Position numbers and translations under genes: made by a program. Positions 24,865-32,292 of a stretch of DNA of 64,000 nucleotides are shown here, piece by piece. The notes under the pieces were generated by a model. That model was given only the letters and a program-made list of their open reading frames with translations. It did not search any database and was not told the DNA's origin. The number at the start of each line of letters is the position of its first letter. Positions within the stretch are counted from its first letter, which is position 1. Source of the DNA: Hydrogenophaga sp. (GTDB lineage Bacteria; Pseudomonadota; Gammaproteobacteria; Burkholderiales; Burkholderiaceae_C); the NCBI RefSeq assembly GCF_030656115.1, contig NZ_JAUSOO010000036.1, forward strand, positions 1 through 64,000, read 5' to 3'.

Positions 24865-27107
24865 AGAAACTGCTGATCGCCAACCGGGGCGAAATCGCCC
24901 GCCGCATCGTCCGCACCGCCCATGCGATGGGCATCGCCACCGTGGCCGTGTATTCCGACGCCGACCGCGACGCACTGCATGTGCGCGAAGCCACCACCGC
25001 CGTGGCGCTGGGTGGCCTGAGCGCGGCCGATTCTTATTTGCGCGTGGACGCTTTGCTGGCCGCCGCCCGCGCCAGCGGTGCCGACGCCGTGCACCCCGGC
25101 TACGGCTTTCTGAGCGAAGACGCCGACTTTGCCCAGGCCGTGCTCGACGCGGGCCTGGTCTGGGTCGGGCCACCGCCCGCTGCCATCCGCGCGCTGGGCA
25201 GCAAGTCGGGCGCCAAAGCGCTGGCGCTGGCCCATGGCGTGCCGTGCTTGCCGGGTTACGCGGGCGCCGACCAAAGCCCCGAGGTGTTTGAAGCCGAGGC
25301 CGTGCGCCTGGGTTTTCCGCTCATGGTGAAGGCTGTCGCCGGTGGCGGCGGGCGCGGTATGCGCCTGGTGACCGACATGGCCCAACTGCGCCCCGCGCTG
25401 CACAGCGCCCGCTCCGAAGCCCTGGCCGGCTTTGGCAACGGCGACCTGCTGATCGAACGCGCCCTGCTGCGCCCGCGCCATGTGGAGGTGCAGGTGTTTG
25501 CCGACGCACACGGCCACGGCATCCACCTGGGCGAACGCGACTGCTCGGTGCAACGCCGCCACCAGAAAATCATCGAAGAAGCCCCCAGCCCGGCGGTTTC
25601 GCCCGCGCTGCGCGCTGAGCTGGGCCGCTGCGCCGTGGCGCTGGCGCAGGCGGCGGGTTATGTGGGCGCGGGCACGGTGGAGTTTTTGCTGGACGAAGAC
25701 CCTCACCCCAACCCGCCAGCGGGCGAGGGAGCAAGACAGCGTTTCGCCGCCGGGCCGCCCCAAGGCGAAACAGCCCCCTCGGGGGGCAGCGACCCGCGCA
25801 GCGGCGGAGCATGGGGGCCAAGTTTCGCCGCCGGGCCGCCCCAAGGCGAAACAACCCCCTCGGGGGGCAGCGACCCGCGCAGCGGCGGAGCGTGGGGGCC
25901 AAGTTTCGCCGCCGGGCCGCCCCAAGGCGAAACAGCCCCCTCGGGGGGCAGCGACCCGCGCAGCGGTGGAGCGTGGGGGCACAAGTTCTTTTTGATGGAG
26001 ATGAACACCCGCCTGCAGGTCGAGCACCCCGTCACGGAAATGCTCACCGGGCTGGACCTGGTGGAATGGCAGATCCGCGTGGCGCGGGGCGAACCCTTGC
26101 CGCTCACACAAGACCAGGTGCGCTGGCAGGGCCACGCCATCGAGGTGCGCCTGTGCGCCGAAGACGACGACCACACGCCGCACACCGGCCGCGTGCGCCA
26201 CTTCAGCGCACCCGCCGCGTCTCCTGGCCTGCGGTTTGACCACGCGCTGGAAACCGGCAGCACCGTCACCCCGTTGTACGACGCCATGCTGGGCAAGCTG
26301 GTTGCCCACGCGCCCACCCGGGGCGAAGCCATAGACCGCCTGGCCCACGCGCTGGCCCACACCCAGGTGCTGGGTCTGCCCACCAACCGCGCTTTTCTGG
26401 CCAGCTGCCTGCAGCACCCCGTGTTTCGTGCGGGCGCTGCGCGCATTCCGTTTCTGGCCGAACACGGCACCGCCGTGCGCGCCGCCTTGCAGCCCACGCC
26501 CGAAGCGCAGGTGGTGGCCGCGCTCGCTGCGCTGTACGCCACCGCCGCCCCAGCCGCAGCCTTGCCCAGCCCTTTTGCGCGCCGCCTGCGCTGGCGCTCC
26601 GGTGCCACCACCCTGGCGCTCAGCGTGCAAGAAACCGGCGCTGGCGCGGTGTGCGTGTGGGTGGACGAACACACCCATGTGGCCCAGGTGCAAACCCGCG
26701 GTGCAGGCGCGCTGTGCATCACGCTCGACGGCGTGGGTTGGCAAGCCCAGGCCGTGGCGCTGGGCCCGGTGGGCGGTGTACCGCGCTGGCATGTGCAGCT
26801 CGGCGGCGGCACCGGCCCGCTGGCCAGCCAGGATGTGTGGCTGGACGACCTGGGCTTTGCCCCGCGCGCGGCCGCTGGCGGTGCCGCTGCCGGGCGCGAA
26901 CTGCGTGCGCCGTTCAACGGCAAGCTGCTGGCCCTGCACGCCCAGGTGGGCGACGCCGTGCTGCGCGGCGCCCCGTTGCTGGTGATCGAGTCCATGAAAC
27001 TCGAACACACCCTGGCCGCCCCGCGCGACGGCACCCTGGAAAGCCTGAACGCGGCCGTGGGCCAGCAAGTCACACCCGGTCAGCTGCTCGCCACTTTCAT
27101 GGCTTGA
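24861..27107 (+). CDS. Acyl-CoA carboxylase alpha subunit (biotin carboxylase + BCCP), with repeat insertion in the ATP-grasp domain
   Basis: A 748-residue subunit. The biotin carboxylase N-domain starts KKLLIANRGEIARRI; the ATP-grasp glycine loop is GGGGRGM near residue 165; after the insertion come EMNTRLQVEHPVTE and the C-domain; the biotinyl domain has ESMKLEH with biotin-accepting Lys713. Residues 281-373 (93 residues) are repeat-encoded and split the normally continuous LLDED-KFFLMEMNTR segment. Without it the protein would be about 655 residues, the usual size. It loads CO2 onto biotin using ATP and bicarbonate for the beta subunit at 20988. Whether the enzyme still works is open. Confidence 0.88.
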   Translation: MKKLLIANRGEIARRIVRTAHAMGIATVAVYSDADRDALHVREATTAVALGGLSAADSYLRVDALLAAARASGADAVHPGYGFLSEDADFAQAVLDAGLVWVGPPPAAIRALGSKSGAKALALAHGVPCLPGYAGADQSPEVFEAEAVRLGFPLMVKAVAGGGGRGMRLVTDMAQLRPALHSARSEALAGFGNGDLLIERALLRPRHVEVQVFADAHGHGIHLGERDCSVQRRHQKIIEEAPSPAVSPALRAELGRCAVALAQAAGYVGAGTVEFLLDEDPHPNPPAGEGARQRFAAGPPQGETAPSGGSDPRSGGAWGPSFAAGPPQGETTPSGGSDPRSGGAWGPSFAAGPPQGETAPSGGSDPRSGGAWGHKFFLMEMNTRLQVEHPVTEMLTGLDLVEWQIRVARGEPLPLTQDQVRWQGHAIEVRLCAEDDDHTPHTGRVRHFSAPAASPGLRFDHALETGSTVTPLYDAMLGKLVAHAPTRGEAIDRLAHALAHTQVLGLPTNRAFLASCLQHPVFRAGAARIPFLAEHGTAVRAALQPTPEAQVVAALAALYATAAPAAALPSPFARRLRWRSGATTLALSVQETGAGAVCVWVDEHTHVAQVQTRGAGALCITLDGVGWQAQAVALGPVGGVPRWHVQLGGGTGPLASQDVWLDDLGFAPRAAAGGAAAGRELRAPFNGKLLALHAQVGDAVLRGAPLLVIESMKLEHTLAAPRDGTLESLNAAVGQQVTPGQLLATFMA
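25701..25979 (+). repeat. In-frame repeat insertion: one short repeat plus three tandem 81-base units
   Basis: It starts with a 36-base GC-rich element (CCTCACCCCAACCCGCCAGC...), followed by three nearly identical 81-base units at 25737-25817, 25818-25898 and 25899-25979, each containing TTTCGCC...GGCGAAA arms and a CCCCCTCGGGGGG palindrome. Each unit encodes 27 residues ending SGGAWG. The total of 279 bases keeps the frame. Confidence 0.95.
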
Positions 27108-27192
27108 GAGGCTGAAAGGCTGAGAGGTGAATACGCCGGCCTTTCCAGGCGCGGCGGGTTTGCGGGCCTGGGGCGCCCGCTGCGCCGGGCGT

Positions 27193-28257
27193 TCAGAGCG
27201 CTTCAACCGTGCGGCTGTGCCAGTTCAGCAGGGTTTTGCGCACCGTCATCAGCGGGGCGAGGTCGGCAAACGCTTTGCGCACCACGTCGGCCGCAAAGTC
27301 CGCCATGAAGTGGGACTTGAGCAGGGCGCGGGCGCGGTCCACCCCAATGTCCTCATAGGGCACCGACGACATCACCAAAAAGCCGTCGCTGGGAATGCGG
27401 CCGGCCCGCATGTTGGCCCGGATGATGCCGGCCGCCTTGCGGATCGGGTCGGCCAGGTCCGGGCTGTAGGGGCCGATGATGAGGGCCAGGTTGGGCAGGT
27501 GCAGCCAGTCAAAACCGCGCCCCACGCACAGCATCCATTCGCGGTGCTCAATGTGCAGCGTGCGGTTGGTGGTGCGCAGGGCGGCGATGTGGCGCAGGTT
27601 GCCCAGCAGCAAGGGCAGCAGGTCGGCGCGGATCTGGGTCGGCATGTCGGGCAGCAGTTGCAGCAGGCGCGCCGGCAGGGTTTCCATGTCGGCTTCGCCC
27701 AGGTCGGCCATGTTCAGCGTCTGGCCGTGGGCGCCATGCACCACGATCGCGTCTTCGTCCGTTTCAAAGCCGCAGACCAGCGGGTACACCGTGCCGTGGG
27801 TGGCGCCAAACAACACCGACACCTCGCGTTGAATCTCAAAGGTGTGGGCGCGTGCGTCGTCGGTGCGGTAGTGAAAACCGGCGCAGCCCCGGCGCTCGTC
27901 GCCCTTGGAATAGTGGTAGGTGATCATCACCAGCGCCTGCCTGCCGCTGCGCACCACCTTGTCCATGGCGGCGGTGAGCGTTTCGCCCAGGTGCGGCCAG
28001 CCCAGGTTGAAGATGCCGCCCAAATTGCGAAACGGCAGGATGATGCCTTTGGGCGTTTGCGTGGCAATGGGAATGTTGATGCGCCCGTCCATGCACTTCA
28101 TCACCAAAATGGCCGTGGGGTGGCGGGCCAGGTGGCGCTGGCGCGCCAGCCAGGCTTCGGGGCTGGCGTAGTCTTGCGCGTGCCGCTGGGCCAGGCCAAA
28201 CAGCCAGTCGATGCGCTCGGCAATCGGGCTTTGCAGCGGGGCGGGGCTGTGTTGCAT
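27193..28257 (-). CDS. Carbonic anhydrase-like protein (CsoSCA-like, free-standing)
   Basis: A 354-residue protein starting at 28257, 16 bases after the SulP gene. KCMDGR gives Cys55, Asp57 and Arg59, the C-x-D-x-R dyad of beta-class carbonic anhydrases. TYHYSKGDERRGC gives His115 and Cys125, a spacing of ten that resembles the carboxysome shell enzyme CsoSCA rather than the H-x2-C of standard beta enzymes. No carboxysome genes are present. It probably interconverts CO2 and bicarbonate. Pairing with a SulP transporter suggests a bicarbonate uptake/hydration unit. The fold assignment is by motif only. Confidence 0.65.
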   Translation of the reverse strand: MQHSPAPLQSPIAERIDWLFGLAQRHAQDYASPEAWLARQRHLARHPTAILVMKCMDGRINIPIATQTPKGIILPFRNLGGIFNLGWPHLGETLTAAMDKVVRSGRQALVMITYHYSKGDERRGCAGFHYRTDDARAHTFEIQREVSVLFGATHGTVYPLVCGFETDEDAIVVHGAHGQTLNMADLGEADMETLPARLLQLLPDMPTQIRADLLPLLLGNLRHIAALRTTNRTLHIEHREWMLCVGRGFDWLHLPNLALIIGPYSPDLADPIRKAAGIIRANMRAGRIPSDGFLVMSSVPYEDIGVDRARALLKSHFMADFAADVVRKAFADLAPLMTVRKTLLNWHSRTVEAL

Positions 28258-28273
28258 GGCCGTGCCCAGGGGC

Positions 28274-29917
28274 TTACTGGAAGGTGTGCAGCCGGGCCGC
28301 AAACCCCGAGCGCTCCATCAGCGATTTGGGTTGCGCATTCAGCCCCACCATGCCCAGGTGCCCGCCGCGTTTGTGCACCGCCTTGTGCAACTGCTCCAGC
28401 GCGTCCAGCCCGGTGGTGTCCAGCGAGATGAGCTGGCTGGCGTCGAGCATCACGTTGACCGGTGTGCTGGAGGCCTCCACCTCGGCCACGATCGGGTCGA
28501 TCTTGGCCACGGCACCAAAAAACAGCGAGCCGTACAGCCGGAAGGTGATCTGCTGTTCGTTGCGCGAGATGGGCTCGGCGCGAAATATGTCGCTCTGGCG
28601 GCGCACGAACAGCACCACGGCCAGCACCAGACCCAGCTCCACCGCCACCGTCAGGTCAAACACGATGGTGACCAGAAAGGTGGACACCATCATCAGCCGG
28701 TAGTGGTTGCTGAACTGCTTGAGCCGCCCAAACTCGCGCCATTCGCCCATGTTCCAGGCCACAAACATCAGCACACCCGCCAGCACCGCCAGCGGAATGT
28801 GCGCCGCCAGTGGCGCGGCCAGCAGCACCACCGCGGCCAGCGTGAGGGCGTGCACCATGCCCGCCACCGGCGACACCGCGCCCGAGCGGATGTTGGTCAC
28901 CGTGCGGGCAATGGTGCCGGTGGCGGGCATGCCGCCAAAAAACGGCACCACCGCGTTGGCAATGCCCTGCGCCATCAGCTCCTGGTTGGGGTCGTGTTTG
29001 GGCGCGTCGCCCAACTGGTCGGCCACGCGGGCGCACAGCAGCGACTCAATGGCGCCCAGCAGCGCAATGGTGAGCGTGGGCGTCACCAGCATCTTCACCG
29101 TTTCCCAGGAAAAATCGGGCAGCGCAAACGCCGGTGCACCCTGCGGAATGCCGCCAAAGCGCGAGCCAATGGTTTCCACCGGCAGGGCCAAAACCCAGGC
29201 CACCAGCGAGAGCGAGATCAGCGCCACCACCGGCGCGGGCAGGCGCGAGGTGGCGCGCAAGGCGCTCACAGTCTCAATTTTGTCGAGCTGGCGGCGAAAC
29301 TGCGAATCCACCGCCCACAGGCGCGGCCACACAAACAGCCCCGCCACACACGCCGCACCCAGGCCAAACGCGTACAGGTTGAAGCTGGCCATGTGCTGGG
29401 CAATGGTGCTGAGCTGGCTGAAAAAGTCGGCCGGCATTTTGGCAATGTCCAGCCCCAGCAGGTCGCGCACCTGCGACAGCCCAATGAGCACCGCAATGCC
29501 GTTGGTGAAGCCAATCACCACACTCACCGGCACATAACGCACCAGCGTGCCCAGCCGAAACAGGCCCAGCAAAAACAGCAGCACGCCCGCGCTGGCTGTG
29601 GAGATCAGCAGGTTGGCCACGCCGTAGCGCTCCACAATGCCGTAGACGATGACGATGAACGCGCCCGCCGGCCCACCAATCTGCACCGATGTGCCACCCA
29701 GCGCCGAAATGATGAACCCGGCGATGATCGCGGTCCACAACCCCGCCTCGGGCTTGAGCCCGCTGGCAATGGCAAATGCCATGGCCAGCGGCAGCGCCAC
29801 AATGCCCACGGTGGCACCGGCCCCCATGTCTTTGGCCAGCTTTTCGCTGTTGTAGCCCTTCAGATCGTTCAGCAAGCGGGGCCGGAATGGCGCCAGGGGG
29901 GGCAGGTTTTTCAGCAT
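28274..29917 (-). CDS. SulP family anion transporter with STAS domain (BicA-like)
   Basis: A 547-residue SulP/SLC26 transporter: about 12-14 membrane segments beginning GATVGIVALPLAMAFAIASG, the conserved VQIGGPAGAFIVIVY near residue 77 and GGMPATGTIARTVTNIRSGA near 300, then a cytosolic STAS domain from about 440 (LDASQLISLDTTGLDALEQL). Substrates in the family include sulfate, bicarbonate and dicarboxylates. The downstream carbonic anhydrase-like gene favours bicarbonate, which is inference. It is first of a two-gene operon. Confidence 0.88.
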   Translation of the reverse strand: MLKNLPPLAPFRPRLLNDLKGYNSEKLAKDMGAGATVGIVALPLAMAFAIASGLKPEAGLWTAIIAGFIISALGGTSVQIGGPAGAFIVIVYGIVERYGVANLLISTASAGVLLFLLGLFRLGTLVRYVPVSVVIGFTNGIAVLIGLSQVRDLLGLDIAKMPADFFSQLSTIAQHMASFNLYAFGLGAACVAGLFVWPRLWAVDSQFRRQLDKIETVSALRATSRLPAPVVALISLSLVAWVLALPVETIGSRFGGIPQGAPAFALPDFSWETVKMLVTPTLTIALLGAIESLLCARVADQLGDAPKHDPNQELMAQGIANAVVPFFGGMPATGTIARTVTNIRSGAVSPVAGMVHALTLAAVVLLAAPLAAHIPLAVLAGVLMFVAWNMGEWREFGRLKQFSNHYRLMMVSTFLVTIVFDLTVAVELGLVLAVVLFVRRQSDIFRAEPISRNEQQITFRLYGSLFFGAVAKIDPIVAEVEASSTPVNVMLDASQLISLDTTGLDALEQLHKAVHKRGGHLGMVGLNAQPKSLMERSGFAARLHTFQ

Positions 29918-30017
29918 GGTGAAATGTTACCGTTCGCTAAGGTTCGCAGAACTTACAGGCAGTTGACAGCGGCATGAGGGTTTACACTGAATTTTTGATT
30001 TTTTTGGGTGAATTCAG

Positions 30018-30530
30018 ATGTATACGACCTGGCGCAAGCTGCCTCGGTGGCTGCTGGCGGGCCTGCTGGCCCTGCTGGTGGCCGCCTGCGATCCGCAAAA
30101 CATCAGCGAGCTGGAAGAGGGCGTGTCCACCGAAGCCGATGTGCGCGAGCGCTTCGGCGCACCCGAAGCCGTGTGGGAAGGCCCGGACGGCGCCCAAACC
30201 TACGAATACAACCGCCAGCCCGCCGGCCACACCAACTACATGATCACCATCGGCCCCGACGGCAAAATGGCCGCGCTGCGCCAGGTGCTCACCCCCCGCA
30301 ACTTCGCCCAGGTGCAGCCCGGCATGATGATGGAAGACGTGCGCCGCATGCTCGGCAAGCCCATGAAAATCACCACCTACGCGCTCAAGCGCGAAACGCA
30401 CTACGACTGGCGCTACCAGGACGGGCCAAACGAAAGCGACAGCAAGGTGTTCACGGTGATCTTCACGCCCGATCTGCGGGTGGTGTCAACCCTGTCGATA
30501 CGCGATCCGGACCTGGACCGCAACCGCTGA
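30018..30530 (+). CDS. Outer-membrane lipoprotein with two SmpA/OmlA (BamE-like) repeats
   Basis: A 170-residue lipoprotein. The signal peptide ends in a lipobox LVAAC with Cys24 as lipidated residue; Asp25 follows, which in enterobacteria could retain it in the inner membrane. Two related modules follow: GVSTEADVRERFGAP near residue 35 and GMMMEDVRRMLGKP near 108, each the start of an OmlA/BamE-type unit. BamE itself has one. It is convergent with hsdM and divergent from the SulP gene. A TTGACA at 29963 may be a -35, but I see no good -10. Confidence 0.78.
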   Translation: MYTTWRKLPRWLLAGLLALLVAACDPQNISELEEGVSTEADVRERFGAPEAVWEGPDGAQTYEYNRQPAGHTNYMITIGPDGKMAALRQVLTPRNFAQVQPGMMMEDVRRMLGKPMKITTYALKRETHYDWRYQDGPNESDSKVFTVIFTPDLRVVSTLSIRDPDLDRNR

Positions 30531-30549
30531 GCGCCTGAGCGTCCTGGGC

Positions 30550-32166
30550 TCAAGGCAGCAAACTCAAGCCCAGTTCTTTCAAAAACGCGTTGTGCTTGGC
30601 CTTGGCCACCGCAATGCGTTCTTCAACCGCCACCAATTCCGCGTGCGTTGCCGCCAGATCAATCTCGGCCTCGCCCACCGCCGTGCTGATGTAGCGCGAA
30701 ATATTCAGGTTGAAACCCTTCTTCTCAATCTCCGCCATCTCCACCCGGCGTGCATACCGCGCCTCTTCCTCACGGAACTGGTAGGTCTTGATGATCTTGG
30801 CGATGTGCTCTTCGGTCAACAGGTTCTGGCGCTTGCCTTTGACGAAGTGTTCCGCCGCGTTGATGAACAGCACGTCGTCCGGCTTCTTGCACTTTTTCAG
30901 CACCAAGATACAGACCGGAATACCGGTGGAATAAAACAGGTTCGCAGGCAGGCCAATCACCGTGTCGATATGCCCGTCCTTCAGCAGCTTGGTGCGAATG
31001 CGTTCCTCCGCGCCACCGCGAAACAGCACCCCGTGCGGCAGGATGATGGCCATCACGCCTTCATCCTTTAAATAGTGGAAACCGTGCAGAAGGAAGGCAA
31101 AGTCGGCGGCCGATTTAGGCGCGAGGCCGTGGTTCTTGAAGCGCACATCGTCGGCCAGCGCGTCGGTCGGCTCCCAGCGGTAGCTGAACGGCGGGTTGGC
31201 CACGATGGCATCGAAGCTCGGCTTCTTGGCCGGGTTCTGCTCCCGCATCATGTCCCACTCGTTGAGCAGGGTGTCGCCGTGGAAGATCTCGAACTCCGTG
31301 TCCTTCACCCCGTGCAGCAGCATGTTCATGCGCGCCAAGTTGTAGGTGGTGATGTTCTTTTCCTGGCCGGAGATTTTGCCGATGGTGCCGCCAGCCTTGT
31401 TTACCTTCTTGCGCACGTTGAGCAGCAGCGAGCCGGAGCCGCAGGCGAAGTCCATCACGCTCTCCAGCCGCTTCTTGGTGCCGGTCTTCGGCTCCTGGCT
31501 GTCCAGCGTGACGATGGCCGAGAGGATGTCGGAAATCTGCTGCGGGGTGTAAAACTCCCCCGCCTTCTTGCCCGACCCAGCGGCAAATTGGCCGATCAGG
31601 TACTCGTAGGCATCGCCCAGTGCGTCAACGCTCGTAGAGAACTCCGCCAGCCCTTCGGCGATCTTCTGGATGATGGTGCAGAGCTTGGTGTTGCGGTCGG
31701 TGTAGGTTTTGCCCAGCTTGGGCGAACTCAGGTCGATCTCGGAAAACAGGCCCTGAAAAGTGCTCTCAAAGGACTCTGTCTCGATGTACTTGAAGCCCGA
31801 CTGCAGCATATTCAGCAGCTCGGGGTTTTGCGTGCGCGCCATGTGGGCAATGCTGCTCCACAGGTGCATGGGCAAGATCACATAGTGCACCTTGCGCCGC
31901 ATCTGCTTTTCAAACGCGGACACGTCGGACGTGTTGTCGGCGTACCAAAGCGTCAGGGGCGGCACGCCACGGCCATCCGGCTGCGCCTGCGGGTAGTCCT
32001 TGCCCAGCTCCTTTTTCGCGGCGGCTTCGTAGTTGTCAGACAGGTAACGCAGGAACAGAAACGACAGCATGTAGTCGCGGAAATCGTCCGCATCCATTGC
32101 CCCGCGCAATTGGTCGGCGATGCTCCAGAGGGTGTTGCCCAGTTGTTTTTGGTTGGTTTCTGTCAT
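30550..32166 (-). CDS. hsdM: Type I restriction-modification methyltransferase subunit
   Basis: A 538-residue N6-adenine methyltransferase of a type I system. The N-terminal helical domain (MTETNQKQLGNTLW...) precedes GEFYTPQQISDIL, the SAM-binding DFACGSGSLLLNV near residue 238 and the catalytic VANPPFSY near 323. It methylates the sequence chosen by HsdS and forms the restriction complex with HsdR. It is the last gene of the operon, 15 bases after the rhuM-like fragment; no good Shine-Dalgarno precedes the ATG. Confidence 0.95.
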   Translation of the reverse strand: MTETNQKQLGNTLWSIADQLRGAMDADDFRDYMLSFLFLRYLSDNYEAAAKKELGKDYPQAQPDGRGVPPLTLWYADNTSDVSAFEKQMRRKVHYVILPMHLWSSIAHMARTQNPELLNMLQSGFKYIETESFESTFQGLFSEIDLSSPKLGKTYTDRNTKLCTIIQKIAEGLAEFSTSVDALGDAYEYLIGQFAAGSGKKAGEFYTPQQISDILSAIVTLDSQEPKTGTKKRLESVMDFACGSGSLLLNVRKKVNKAGGTIGKISGQEKNITTYNLARMNMLLHGVKDTEFEIFHGDTLLNEWDMMREQNPAKKPSFDAIVANPPFSYRWEPTDALADDVRFKNHGLAPKSAADFAFLLHGFHYLKDEGVMAIILPHGVLFRGGAEERIRTKLLKDGHIDTVIGLPANLFYSTGIPVCILVLKKCKKPDDVLFINAAEHFVKGKRQNLLTEEHIAKIIKTYQFREEEARYARRVEMAEIEKKGFNLNISRYISTAVGEAEIDLAATHAELVAVEERIAVAKAKHNAFLKELGLSLLP

Positions 32167-32181
32167 TTTTTTGGGCGTTGC

Positions 32182-32292
32182 CTAGTTATTGGTTTGAACT
32201 GTCAAGGATTCCTTGATAACTGAATCCGCATCCAGCTCCCTCTCCTCGTGGAAGTTCTTGTCTTCTATGGTGTGGAGGATCGGATCGTTCAT
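32182..32292 (-). pseudogene. Short coupled ORF, probable RhuM-family remnant
   Basis: A 36-codon frame whose ATG overlaps the prrC stop as ATGA, the same junction used at three other places in this operon. The sequence starts MNDPILHTIEDK and contains ELDADSVIKESLTVQT, which closely resembles a conserved stretch of RhuM-family proteins (typically about 300 residues) often found inside type I restriction loci. It therefore looks like a decayed or internally deleted rhuM that is still open and possibly translated. The RhuM match is from memory, and the frame is too short to be certain. Confidence 0.45.

Noticed and set aside
25737-25979. Three regular 81-base repeats considered as a CRISPR array
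   Set aside because: Units are directly adjacent with no variable spacers, lie in frame inside a gene, and no cas gene is present.
27193-28257. Carboxysome locus
   Set aside because: Only the anhydrase-like protein is present; there are no shell proteins or RuBisCO nearby.
29963-29988. Sigma-70 promoter before the OmlA-like lipoprotein (TTGACA and TACACT)
   Set aside because: The spacer is only 14 bases, too short for a normal promoter; noted in the gene entry but not listed as a feature.
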